A stretch of DNA of 32,931 nt from Deltaproteobacteria bacterium (GTDB lineage: Bacteria > Myxococcota > B64-G9): positions 1 to 32,931 of the forward strand of contig JAUXGL010000028.1 in NCBI GenBank assembly GCA_030622135.1, written 5' to 3'. Both the position numbers and the translations under genes were made by a program. The notes below the pieces were generated by a model, which saw nothing but the letters and a program-made list of their open reading frames with translations, was not told the origin of the DNA and did not search any database. Positions within the stretch are counted from its first letter, which is position 1, and each line of letters opens with the position of its first letter. Positions 1 to 7,466 of this stretch are shown here, one piece after another.

Positions 1-774
1 CTTCCTAAGACCGCTTGGCCTCCGACTTTGGCCGCGCTCGAGACGGGGGACGTCCTTTAGCTTCTTGATCTTGGCCTGCTCTTCGGCGCCGTGGCACCCA
101 GCGCACAGCCAGGGGCCGGTCCGGCCCACCCGGCCCTTTCGCTCGATGTGGCAGTTGATGCAGGCGATGTGCACGGCATCGCGCAGGGGAGTCTGCTGGT
201 CCACTTTCTGCGGCAAATGGCATGCGCTGCAGGCATCCTCAGTGCCGCTCTTGTATTCGAGCTTCTGCTGATCGTTGGCATAGACGTGATGGCAGGCACT
301 GCACTCCTCGCCGTAGGCCAGCACGTGCCGGTGGTGCAGGGAGTAGTCGAAACGCAATGTCTTCCGGGTGCCAATCGACGGAGGCCGGCGCCGGTGGCAC
401 TCGCCGCAGTCGTTGGGGCCGGATGGCTGCTTTTTCACAAGCCGCCGGTCGTGGCAGTCGATGCAAACCTGGTGATGGGCCTGCATCCATCCGGTGGAAC
501 CGGTCGGCTCCTCTTTGAATCTCAGCCGGGGAAGCGAGCGCTTGTCGGCATCCACGCGGTGGCAGGCGCCGCAGCCGTCGTCTTCGAGGGCCTCTGTGTG
601 CTTTTGGTGATCGAACTCGACCGCCGGGCGCTCGGGCTTGCCGAGCTCGCCGGGGAGCGCCAGCCGGATGATAGCCGGCCCAACCGTCCGGGCGGACTCC
701 TCGTGGGTGCTGCCGTGACAACCGGAGAGCAAGAGCAAGCCCGGAAAAAACAATATGCCGAACGAGACTCTCAT
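1..774 (-). CDS. Multiheme c-type cytochrome lipoprotein, at least 7 hemes, C-terminus beyond window
   Basis: The frame stays open from an ATG at 772-774 to the left edge (258 codons) and contains seven CXXCH heme-binding motifs in one frame, at about residues 68-72, 104-108, 123-127, 158-162, 182-186, 205-209 and 224-228. The N-terminus is hydrophobic and ends in a lipobox (L-S-G-C, Cys19), so the protein is probably exported and lipid-anchored. Additional His residues could serve as distal heme ligands, as in cytochrome c3/Hmc-like families. The start overlaps the stop of the metV gene upstream by 4 bases (ATGA), so it belongs to the metF-cytochrome b-FeS-metV operon. Inference: it is the periplasmic end of a membrane electron-transfer chain. 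The total heme number is unknown because the gene is cut. Confidence 0.9.
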   Translation of the reverse strand, partial: MRVSFGILFFPGLLLLSGCHGSTHEESARTVGPAIIRLALPGELGKPERPAVEFDHQKHTEALEDDGCGACHRVDADKRSLPRLRFKEEPTGSTGWMQAHHQVCIDCHDRRLVKKQPSGPNDCGECHRRRPPSIGTRKTLRFDYSLHHRHVLAYGEECSACHHVYANDQQKLEYKSGTEDACSACHLPQKVDQQTPLRDAVHIACINCHIERKGRVGRTGPWLCAGCHGAEEQAKIKKLKDVPRLERGQSRRPSGLRK

Positions 775-1445
775 TTGGTGTATCTCTCCTTGTACGGCTC
801 CTGGATGACGGACCGGCGGGTCTGGTTGACCCACTCCCGGGCGGGGCGGACTTTCATGATCAGGTCCAGCCGGTCCTGGCCCTTGAGACGCTTGTGGATC
901 TCGTACCAGGCGCAGGGGGTATCCGGGTCCACCTCGCAGGTGCCGTCCGCCCGGGTTCCGCCGCAGGGGCCGTTGAACAGGCTCTTGGCGCAGCGGGTGA
1001 CCGGGCAGATGCCGGCGGTGTCGCCCAGCACGCAATCCCCGCAGGTGCGGCAGTTCTCCTCGTACCAGCCCACGTCCCGGTCGATGCCCACGAAGGTGGT
1101 GTTCAGGGAGGGGAAGACCGGCTTGTGCGGGTAGCGGTCGGCCACGAACTGCACCCCGGCGCCGCAGGCCATGGACAAAACCGCGTCGTAGTTTGCGATT
1201 ATTTCGTCCAGATCGGCAAAGAATTCGGCGTTGCACTGGCGCTCGATGGTAAGCTCGTGGATCCGGATGTCACCGCCCTGGTCTTGGAAGTGGTTCTCCA
1301 GGTCCCGGTTAAGCTGGCTCACTTCCTTCTGCCCACCGGCTAGGCACATGGAGGTGCATCCGCCGCAACCGATATTCAGCACCTTCCGGTAGGCCTGCAT
1401 CATCTTGGCTATTTCTTCCAGGGGTTTTCTCTCACCGACGATCAT
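771..1445 (-). CDS. metV: MetV-type methylenetetrahydrofolate reductase C-terminal-domain protein (copy 1)
   Basis: This 224-residue protein is Cys-rich, with C27, C30 and C34 near the N-terminus, then a CxxCxxC group and a CPVTRC...GPCGG segment in the second half. This is the pattern of MetV, the Fe-S/zinc partner of bacterial MetF in acetogens (MTHFR C-terminal domain family). In that family MetV binds MetF and passes electrons to it from a partner redox module. A GGAGGA ribosome site lies just upstream of the ATG. It sits between a small Fe-S protein gene (gap 18 bases) and the multiheme cytochrome gene (ATGA overlap), rather than next to hdr genes as its paralogue at 10312-10977 does. 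This suggests a different electron partner. Confidence 0.88.
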   Translation of the reverse strand: MIVGERKPLEEIAKMMQAYRKVLNIGCGGCTSMCLAGGQKEVSQLNRDLENHFQDQGGDIRIHELTIERQCNAEFFADLDEIIANYDAVLSMACGAGVQFVADRYPHKPVFPSLNTTFVGIDRDVGWYEENCRTCGDCVLGDTAGICPVTRCAKSLFNGPCGGTRADGTCEVDPDTPCAWYEIHKRLKGQDRLDLIMKVRPAREWVNQTRRSVIQEPYKERYTK

Positions 1446-1463
1446 GGCTCTCCTCCGCGGTTT

Positions 1464-1841
1464 CTACAGCCAGCTCTGGGTTTCTTCCGGGTAGACACCC
1501 TGGGAGCGGCAGATGCTCCGGGCGAACGCGATCATGGCGGGGACGTCCACGCCGACCGGACAATAGCAGCGCCGGCACAGCACGCAGTTCTTCCAGACGA
1601 TTGGTTTTATTTTCAAAAGAAAGGCCCGGTCTACCCGGCCGCCCTTCTTGTACAACTTACCCAGCGAATTCAACACCTTGTAAGACGGCAGGTACTGGGG
1701 ATCCTTGTCGTTTTTCATGTACAAAAAGCAGCTCTCCGCGCAGACGCCGCAGTGCATGCAGTGTGACAGGTAGCGCTTCATCCTGGACTTGCGCGCCTTG
1801 AGCATGCGTTTGATCTGGTCTCGGTTGACTGGGGTGGACAT
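1464..1841 (-). CDS. Small two-cluster Fe-S protein (HdrC/DsrK/Tmc-like electron-transfer subunit)
   Basis: This basic protein of about 125 residues has two cysteine groups. The first, near residues 28-38, is a regular CxxCxxCxxxC. The second, near residues 85-95, is CxxCxxCxCP, one spacer shorter than the usual pattern, followed by VGVD. It has no signal peptide and should be cytoplasmic. Similar ferredoxin-like subunits pair with NarI/DsrM-type cytochrome b proteins in Dsr, Tmc and Hdr-type complexes. The ATG at 1839-1841 overlaps the stop of the membrane cytochrome gene (TGATG); a GTG one codon earlier (to 1844) is also possible. Inference: it relays electrons between the cytochrome b and MetV/MetF. 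An exact family could not be named. Confidence 0.8.
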   Translation of the reverse strand: MSTPVNRDQIKRMLKARKSRMKRYLSHCMHCGVCAESCFLYMKNDKDPQYLPSYKVLNSLGKLYKKGGRVDRAFLLKIKPIVWKNCVLCRRCYCPVGVDVPAMIAFARSICRSQGVYPEETQSWL

Positions 1842-2590
1842 CACCAGGCTCGCTTTCCCTGACCGAAGCTGTATTCGCTTCCGATCAGCAGGCGATACAA
1901 AAAGAAATAAATCATGTGGCCCAGCTTGGAAAACGGGATGAAGATCAGCATCAGCTCACCCGAGACGATATGGACGATCATGACCGTCTGGTAATCGCCC
2001 CACTGGCGGAAGGCCAGAAACCCGGTAATGAACGGCGTCAGAGTCACCAGGAGCACGAGGTAGTCGTACAACGTGGTGATGGCCCGCACGCGCTTTGTGA
2101 AGATGCGGCGGAAGAGAAAAAAGGCGCCGCACATCAGAAAGATGATGGTCAGCATGTCGGTGGTCCGATCGGACAGGCCGGGAAGCGAAAAACCGAAGGC
2201 CTTGCGGAACAACTCGTTGTGGGCCAACAAGAAAATGGGGGTGACGAATAAAAACACGTGAAAGATGACCGACACGACCGCAACCACCGGGTGGGTGAAA
2301 AACATGGAGTTTTCCAGGTTGTCGTAGCTCTTGTCGGCGAACCGGATCAGCGGCTGGAGCCGTTCCATGATGCCCTTGCGCTTCGGTTTGGCCACCGCCT
2401 TTCCCAGGGTCTTCTTGGTTTTTTTCTTTTTATTTTTTTTCTTCTTGGGGGCGCCGGGAAGATAGTCCGGGTCTTTCTTCCGGGTGACTGAGATAAAGCG
2501 CCAGGCCTGGACTACCAGCCCACCGAAGAACACGCCGAAGGCAATCCAGACCATGGGCCCTTTTATGAATAGGACGAACTGGGCCATCAT
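1841..2590 (-). CDS. NarI/DsrM/TmcC-like membrane cytochrome b
   Basis: The 249-residue protein has five predicted membrane segments, near residues 12-33, 101-122, 145-160, 174-194 and 203-231. Histidines at 100 and 111 (second segment) and at 207 and 225 (fifth segment) match the heme-b ligand layout of NarI, including its 18-residue spacing in the last helix. This supports a di-heme, quinone-linked or through-membrane subunit as in NarI, DsrM or TmcC. A strongly lysine-rich loop (about 49-72) follows the first segment. The start is the ATG at 2588-2590, which overlaps the metF stop (TAATG). The frame is open much further upstream, but that stretch lies inside metF and is not coding. Inference: it anchors and wires MetF/MetV to the membrane. 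Confidence 0.88.
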   Translation of the reverse strand: MMAQFVLFIKGPMVWIAFGVFFGGLVVQAWRFISVTRKKDPDYLPGAPKKKKNKKKKTKKTLGKAVAKPKRKGIMERLQPLIRFADKSYDNLENSMFFTHPVVAVVSVIFHVFLFVTPIFLLAHNELFRKAFGFSLPGLSDRTTDMLTIIFLMCGAFFLFRRIFTKRVRAITTLYDYLVLLVTLTPFITGFLAFRQWGDYQTVMIVHIVSGELMLIFIPFSKLGHMIYFFLYRLLIGSEYSFGQGKRAW

Positions 2591-3576
2591 TACTCCCCGG
2601 CCTCCTGGGGTTCTTGTGGCTCTTGGGGCTCTTGGGGCTCTTGGGGCTCTTGGGGCACCTGGGGCCGGGGCAACATCTTGGCCTGCTCGACTATTTGGGG
2701 CACCTTGTGCTCCCATTCGATGGCCATCAGGTGAATGCCGGCCACGCCCTGCATCTCCTTGAACTCCTCGATCTGCTCGCAGGCGATCTTGATCCCCTCG
2801 GAGGCCACCTGCTTCTTCAAAACCCCCTTCAGGCGCTTGATCATGTGATTGGGCACATCCATGCCGGGGACGTTCTTCTGCATGTAACGGGCCATTCCCA
2901 GGCTCTTGAAGGGAGTCACGCCGGCCAAGACGTAGACCTTCTCGGTCAGGCCCATGTCGTTGGCCTGGTCGATCCACTGCTTGAAGATCTTCATGTTGTA
3001 GATGCACTGGGTCTGGATGAAATCGGCGCCGGCGGCCACCTTCTTGGCCAGGCGGTGGACGCGCCATTCCAGGGGCTCGCCGAAGGGGTTGGCGGCGGCC
3101 CCGATGAAGATCTTCGGCGGCACGTCGATGTCCTCGCCGCCTAAAAATTTCCCCTCGTCGCGCATCTTCTTGACCATGGCGATGAGCTGGATGGAGTCGA
3201 TGTCGAACACGCCCCGGGACTTGGGGTGGTCCCCGAACTTCTGATGGTCGCCGGACAGACAGAGCATGTTGGGGATCTTGTGGGCGCAGGCGCCCAGGAT
3301 ATCGGCCTGCATGGCCAGGCGGTTGCGATCCCGGCAGACCATCTGGTAGTTGGGCTCGAGTCCTTCTTTCATGACCAGCAGCGAGGTTGCCCAGCTGGAC
3401 ATGCGCACCACCGCGGTCTGGTTGTCGGTGATGTTCACCGCGTCCACCATCCCCTTCAGCGGCTGGGCCTTCTTCATAACCACCTCGACGTTGGTGCCGC
3501 GGGGAGGGCCCAGCTCACCGGTGATGGCAAAGTGACCCGCTTTCAGAACCGCCTCGAGATTACCGCCCGATTTCAT
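2590..3576 (-). CDS. metF: Methylenetetrahydrofolate reductase, MetF (copy 1) with PQE-repeat tail
   Basis: This 328-residue MetF-family TIM-barrel flavoprotein interconverts 5,10-methylene-THF and 5-methyl-THF in the methyl branch. It carries the family's catalytic Glu (E21 in GELGPPRG), VDAVNITDNQ, RDRNR, LCLSGDHQ and GADFIQTQ motifs. It is short, lacking an NAD(P)H regulatory domain, as in MetF proteins that work with MetV. Its end is extended past the LPRPQV terminus shared with its paralogue by six PQE repeats and AGE. A GAGGAT ribosome site precedes the ATG. It is the first gene of an operon with cytochrome b, Fe-S protein, metV and multiheme cytochrome genes, which points to a membrane redox partner. 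Confidence 0.92.
   Translation of the reverse strand: MKSGGNLEAVLKAGHFAITGELGPPRGTNVEVVMKKAQPLKGMVDAVNITDNQTAVVRMSSWATSLLVMKEGLEPNYQMVCRDRNRLAMQADILGACAHKIPNMLCLSGDHQKFGDHPKSRGVFDIDSIQLIAMVKKMRDEGKFLGGEDIDVPPKIFIGAAANPFGEPLEWRVHRLAKKVAAGADFIQTQCIYNMKIFKQWIDQANDMGLTEKVYVLAGVTPFKSLGMARYMQKNVPGMDVPNHMIKRLKGVLKKQVASEGIKIACEQIEEFKEMQGVAGIHLMAIEWEHKVPQIVEQAKMLPRPQVPQEPQEPQEPQEPQEPQEAGE
2602..2655 (-). repeat. Six tandem 9-bp units encoding PQE
   Basis: The minus strand carries six consecutive copies of a CCCCAAGAG-like 9-mer, four identical and two with silent changes. They encode (Pro-Gln-Glu)x6 at the C-terminus of MetF copy 1. A related Pro-Gln-Val codon triplet precedes them and is the normal end of the paralogous MetF at 9389. 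The tract looks like a slippage expansion of the terminal codons. A flexible tail or partner-docking segment is possible but not shown. Confidence 0.9.
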
Positions 3577-3787
3577 TTGGTTATCCTCAATATGGTTTTA
3601 AAAATAATCCGCCGTTCGCAGCAGTGGTAACATGCCACCAACCCCGGGTCCGGTCAAGCTCACTTCTCCATTCTCAGGTTTGCTCGGTGGTCCTGGGAAC
3701 AAGGGCGTCGTTTCACCCAAGAGGGTATTTTAGGAAAAAAACCAGCACCAGGAAGATCATGCGTACCGATCTCGTTTCTAAATCTAC
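3577..3787. other. Non-coding gap upstream of metF copy 1
   Basis: This 211-bp stretch separates metF from the methyltransferase at the end of the inserted cassette. It must hold the promoter of the metF-cytochrome operon if transcription does not come through the insertion. On the minus strand a TTGACC hexamer (about 3654) has only a poor -10 partner, and an A/T-rich run lies just before the ribosome site. No convincing intrinsic terminator was seen for the cassette, apart from a seven-T run near 3737 without a good stem. Confidence 0.4.
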
Positions 3788-4882
3788 CTAATGAACACGG
3801 AAATGACAATCAACCTCAAAACGGCAGCCTTGTGACCCAGGTCGAAACGCTTCTGTCTGCCGGCCGCGAATGCGGCTGACGTAAGAACTTATGAGTTTCA
3901 CTTTACGGCGAGCAAATGTACTAGTGTCCATTAGACCATCTACGATGCTCCGCGACGAGAGGTTCTTGCCACCAAGGCGAATGACTACATCTGCATTGAG
4001 CGCAAGCGTGCAACCAAGAACGCGCCACATGTCCGCGATAAACTGCCAGTAGAATGCTGGATTCTCGTACCGGTCGTCTCTTGAAATACGCCTGTAGGTC
4101 GGCTTCGGCGGCCCACCAAGAAACCACAGGCGAAGCCACTGGTCTTCTTCAAAGTTGGTGGTGTCTAGGTATGGTGGTGAGGTTACAACGCAGCGAAGCC
4201 CATTAGTGCTATGAGCTAGCCTTCTAGGAAGGTCGCGAAAGTCAAGTTCCAGGACAGTAGCCCTGCTATCCGGTGGTGGTGTCTCATAGCGAAAGCACAC
4301 ACGGTCACGCAGGAGAGCGAAAATGTCTCTCTTCGGTGAACGAAGACCGTGCTTCTCCCAAAAACGCACAGAGTAATCGGGTTTAGTGCTGATGGTTCTT
4401 GGCATCTGATTGCTGAGGTAGGCGGAGGATTTGTCACATTCACCGTGAAGAGAGCCGAGAACGAGTGCTGCCAACATGCAGTCAACGTCTGATTCACGCC
4501 AGCGGAGTCTGTCACGAACGAACAGGACTTGCCGGAGCGTACTGGGCGAATAAGCGTACCTGAAGAAAGGCGGTAACTTCCGGCGTTTCGACTCCCATTG
4601 ATTTGAGTCAAATGCGTTTTCGAGACACGTTATGCGACGCCGTAGAACTGCAGGTGCTGGAGCATTTGTCTTGGCTCGAGTGACGCAATAGGCAACGGGG
4701 TTGATGTCTCCACCAATAGCTTTCCTCCCCATCAGAAGAGCCTGAAAGGGCGTGGTACCGCGACCGCAAAACGGGTCGAGGACTACATCCCCGGGTTTTG
4801 TTAGACGAGCAATCCACTGCTCTGCAAATGACTCTGGGAACATTGCGAAGTAGGGACACAGCGCGTGGAACCGGTGTCTCAA
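3788..4882 (-). CDS. DNA methyltransferase (N4-cytosine/N6-adenine type)
   Basis: The 364-residue protein has an AdoMet-binding motif I (LDPFCGRGTT, residues 35-44) near the N-terminus, a motif-II-like GGDINP after it, and a catalytic TSPPY motif IV at 234-238. These define an amino-methyltransferase acting on DNA. DPFxGxGTT is typical of beta-class enzymes, where it follows the catalytic motif; here the order is reversed, so the domains are permuted relative to that class. The start is TTG at 4880-4882, overlapping the upstream stop (TTGA) with a GAGGGG ribosome site. It is the last gene of a tightly overlapping three-gene cassette with a ParB-like protein. Target sequence and exact family are unknown. 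Confidence 0.85.
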   Translation of the reverse strand: MRHRFHALCPYFAMFPESFAEQWIARLTKPGDVVLDPFCGRGTTPFQALLMGRKAIGGDINPVAYCVTRAKTNAPAPAVLRRRITCLENAFDSNQWESKRRKLPPFFRYAYSPSTLRQVLFVRDRLRWRESDVDCMLAALVLGSLHGECDKSSAYLSNQMPRTISTKPDYSVRFWEKHGLRSPKRDIFALLRDRVCFRYETPPPDSRATVLELDFRDLPRRLAHSTNGLRCVVTSPPYLDTTNFEEDQWLRLWFLGGPPKPTYRRISRDDRYENPAFYWQFIADMWRVLGCTLALNADVVIRLGGKNLSSRSIVDGLMDTSTFARRKVKLISSYVSRIRGRQTEAFRPGSQGCRFEVDCHFRVH

Positions 4883-5823
4883 ACGAAGCCCCCTCGTTCC
4901 TTGACGACGTGCTCACTCCATTTCGAGCATTTTGTCGCAAGCTCTGCTTCGAGTGCCGACGCCAGAGAAGCAATCCGGCACCGCTCGAATAGCAACCCCC
5001 CAAACGTGCATTCGCACAACCAAGCACTGGTACCTATCCGGTGAGGAACGAACAACGCCCGTACGGGGTCCACCGGAGGCGGGTCTCTCATCCAGTGCTT
5101 GCACCAATCAGCAGGTTGGGGAAAGAACTTGTCATTCCAATTCTGTCCAGTAGCGCATTGCCCGAACAGGATGAGCTTTCCTCGCTGCCGGTCCAAAAAA
5201 TCACGCCAGGCCACGACATCTAGTTTGGCATCTTTCTGGTCCTTGGTCGTGGGGCGATTCTTATGGGCAATTCCTTCGCCAACAAGAGTACAAAGGTGGT
5301 CCAGAGCCTTCGAGAAACCTGCCGGACCAACACGACGCGGGAACCCGAAGACGAAATATCCAACGGATTCGCTTGTACCACCTAGGTATGCTCTGGCAGC
5401 TTGGCACGATACTTCCTCAAAGTACTTCGCGGCGTCTTCACCTTTAGGACCAGAGTCGTGACCGAAGAGAGATAGTAGTAGCAAGAAACTATACAATGGG
5501 GACCTGTCCTCCGGTAAATAGCGGAGGCCGCCTTCACTTACTTGAAATGGATAGGGCCCTTCCGAACCGCCACACGCTTCTACGCGTTCATCCAACTCGC
5601 GGAAAACAGCGTCGAGGATTGCCTCAATACGCTCATCGATCTCCTGGGCATCGGTATAGCCGAGGCCATCGTCGAGAGCCTCGATGCTCCCCCCCCTCTG
5701 GAGGAGGTTTCCATATGTGGTGGCTGAGATGTAGTGCCGTGGATGACTAATTACCAGCCATTCGAGCCAATCTGCATGAGCCTGCCGAGACGCGGAGGCC
5801 GAGGGAGAACTTGGGTTTCTCAT
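4879..5823 (-). CDS. Unknown protein of methyltransferase/ParB cassette, possible PD-(D/E)xK-like fold
   Basis: This 314-residue protein belongs to no family I can name with confidence. It looks soluble, with no signal peptide or obvious membrane helix. The most notable segment, about 201-226, has an Asp (D202), a short turn, then a beta-strand-like run ending LILFGQCATG (217-226) and GQNW. A conserved-looking Asp followed by a hydrophobic strand ending in Gln recalls the D...(E/Q)xK core of Mrr-like nucleases, but the Lys is absent (QCA). A nuclease role is therefore only a suggestion. It starts at an ATG overlapping the ParB-like stop (ATGA) and ends overlapping the methyltransferase start. 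A role with these two partners is strongly implied. Confidence 0.75.
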   Translation of the reverse strand: MRNPSSPSASASRQAHADWLEWLVISHPRHYISATTYGNLLQRGGSIEALDDGLGYTDAQEIDERIEAILDAVFRELDERVEACGGSEGPYPFQVSEGGLRYLPEDRSPLYSFLLLLSLFGHDSGPKGEDAAKYFEEVSCQAARAYLGGTSESVGYFVFGFPRRVGPAGFSKALDHLCTLVGEGIAHKNRPTTKDQKDAKLDVVAWRDFLDRQRGKLILFGQCATGQNWNDKFFPQPADWCKHWMRDPPPVDPVRALFVPHRIGTSAWLCECTFGGLLFERCRIASLASALEAELATKCSKWSEHVVKERGGFV

Positions 5824-6941
5824 GAGCGACTACTCGGTCTTTTCCGAATACCGGTCTTGCGAGGGGCCTCGTAATCTGACATCTCCGCATTCAGGCTTTC
5901 CGACAGCCTCCCGATGTCTCGGGCAATGTCACGAAGGTGTTCCTGCCCAGAGAAACCTGTAGCTACGAAACGCTTGGCTTCACGGAGCTGGGTTTCCGCA
6001 CCAACCAGGGCATTTTCCAGTAGACGCTCGTCTCCTTGGCTGGCCTCAAGCGCGAGGGAGAGCGGTTGATTGGGCTTTCTCAAGAAGGCGAGTCCTCGAG
6101 GCGTGCGAAGAACTTCGTCCAGGTTGCGAAGGTCAGGATTTTGACTATGGATTTTCGGTTTCAGCTTACTCTGCTTGCTCCCATAGAGCCAGAGCATGAG
6201 TTCTTGGAGGTTTTCGCGTTTATTCTTCGGAACGGGGTTGGGTTTTTCCATCCTTTTCTGTGTAAGTCCAAGGAATTTCTGGATGCCAGAGTATCCGAGC
6301 CCTGTCCAAAGGTGAGAAAAATAAAATCGTGAATGGTGCCTGTCCTCACGATGAAAGAGACCTTCATCCTCCGCTTGCTTCAAGACGACGAAACCGCGGT
6401 ATAAGCGTTTCACCGTCTCGTGCCGGTCTCCAATCATGGAGGCTATGGCTCCGATGTCCACCTTGTATTGAGTCCTGACACGGAAGATATATTCGGCTTT
6501 CGCGATGGAATCCCAGGTTTGCGGGCCGTTCACATGCTTGAAACCTACGTATCGCCACAGCTCCTTGCGAGAACAGAACAATACTGGGAGCTTCTCGATG
6601 GTCTTTCGAAGAACCCCCTCCACCTCAGGAACGGAGCCGATGCGAAGCCGTCTACGGAGGCTCGGATTGAGCAGGACCTTCACGGCCGCAAGACGACGGT
6701 TGCCCTCGATAACGACCTTCTTGTCGTTATCTTCCGTGGCGAATAGCACTTCATGCTGCCAGTAGCCACTGGCCGCCATGGAGTCGACTAACTCATCGAC
6801 GGCCATGTTCTTCCAAAGCCAGGCGATAATCGAATCTTGGTCCCCGACCTGGATGCCTAGCCCCGCAAGGCGGGGATTCTCTGGGTCAAGCAACAGCTTG
6901 TCATATGGTACAAACACGGTTTCCTCCCCTGACACAGCCAT
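5820..6941 (-). CDS. ParB/Srx-fold N-terminal domain protein
   Basis: The 373-residue protein starts with VPYDKLLLDPENPRL and carries EGNRRLAAVKVL at about 79-90. This is the ParB/sulfiredoxin-fold signature, in which the ENPR and G(N)RR segments line a nucleotide-binding pocket. Helical, helix-turn-helix-like sequence follows (about residues 140-190), then a charged C-terminus. No parA-like gene is adjacent, so chromosome partitioning is unlikely; ParB-fold proteins of this kind often accompany DNA-modifying genes. The ATG at 6939-6941 is chosen because an AGGAGGG ribosome site precedes it; a start ten codons earlier is possible but lacks one. It is the first gene of the cassette. CTPase, nuclease or DNA-binding activity cannot be told from sequence alone. 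Confidence 0.82.
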   Translation of the reverse strand: MAVSGEETVFVPYDKLLLDPENPRLAGLGIQVGDQDSIIAWLWKNMAVDELVDSMAASGYWQHEVLFATEDNDKKVVIEGNRRLAAVKVLLNPSLRRRLRIGSVPEVEGVLRKTIEKLPVLFCSRKELWRYVGFKHVNGPQTWDSIAKAEYIFRVRTQYKVDIGAIASMIGDRHETVKRLYRGFVVLKQAEDEGLFHREDRHHSRFYFSHLWTGLGYSGIQKFLGLTQKRMEKPNPVPKNKRENLQELMLWLYGSKQSKLKPKIHSQNPDLRNLDEVLRTPRGLAFLRKPNQPLSLALEASQGDERLLENALVGAETQLREAKRFVATGFSGQEHLRDIARDIGRLSESLNAEMSDYEAPRKTGIRKRPSSRS

Positions 6942-7466
6942 CGTCCCTCCTTCTGCCCGGCGACGGATCAACTCGGTTGCGCTGCCATCCGGATTCTAAC
7001 CGGGATGCTGGTGGACCCAAAGGAAAATCTGGAGCGTTGAAGTACTCCAGCAAAATTCCATGGATTCGGGAAATGCCCAGGTATCGGCCTGGGTCTAGGC
7101 ACTTGAGAGGTCGAGATCTTCACACTTGAGTCAAGTTCCATCGGAGGCTTCCACGCCCGCGAATCGGCCTTGTGCCGAGCCGCCTTTCGGCGAGGCGCTA
7201 GAAGTCGCTCCTGCGGGCTTCTCGCTGACCGGCATCGGCCACCACGTTGTAAAAATGAGAACGCTCCCATTTTCGCTGCCCTGGGTGCATCGGGCGAGTG
7301 CTTACGGATGGCTGTCGAAAGACCCATCAAGAATACACGCATCACACCGGAGACTACTTTTGGGTTCTGGAGCAAAAACCACCGCAGTCGCTTTGGTACC
7401 GAAAGCACAACCTGCCTCACTGCAACCCGTGGCATCACATGGTCGATGATGTGTGGGCCCCTGGCG
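6942..7466. other. 525-bp non-coding region with inverted repeats upstream of the ParB-like gene
   Basis: No convincing gene was found on either strand; the short frames here have no ribosome site and unusual composition. On the ParB-gene side there are three short perfect inverted repeats: CTGGAG/CTCCAG (7029-7050), CCCAGG/CCTGGG (7076-7093) and ACTTGA-G-TCAAGT (7124-7136). They may be operator sites for the cassette. No good -35/-10 pair was identified. The region is the right-hand junction between the inserted cassette and the methyl-branch operon. Confidence 0.4.

Noticed and set aside
1841-3067. Longer version of the cytochrome b gene starting inside metF
   Set aside because: The extra N-terminus is out-of-frame metF sequence, without a ribosome site; the start at 2590 with TAATG overlap fits the family.
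5820-6941. Chromosome- or plasmid-partitioning locus
   Set aside because: No parA-like gene lies beside it and no clear parS site was found; the neighbours are DNA-modification genes.
6968-7438. 156-codon minus-strand frame upstream of the ParB-like gene
   Set aside because: No ribosome site, domain or plausible composition; treated as non-coding.
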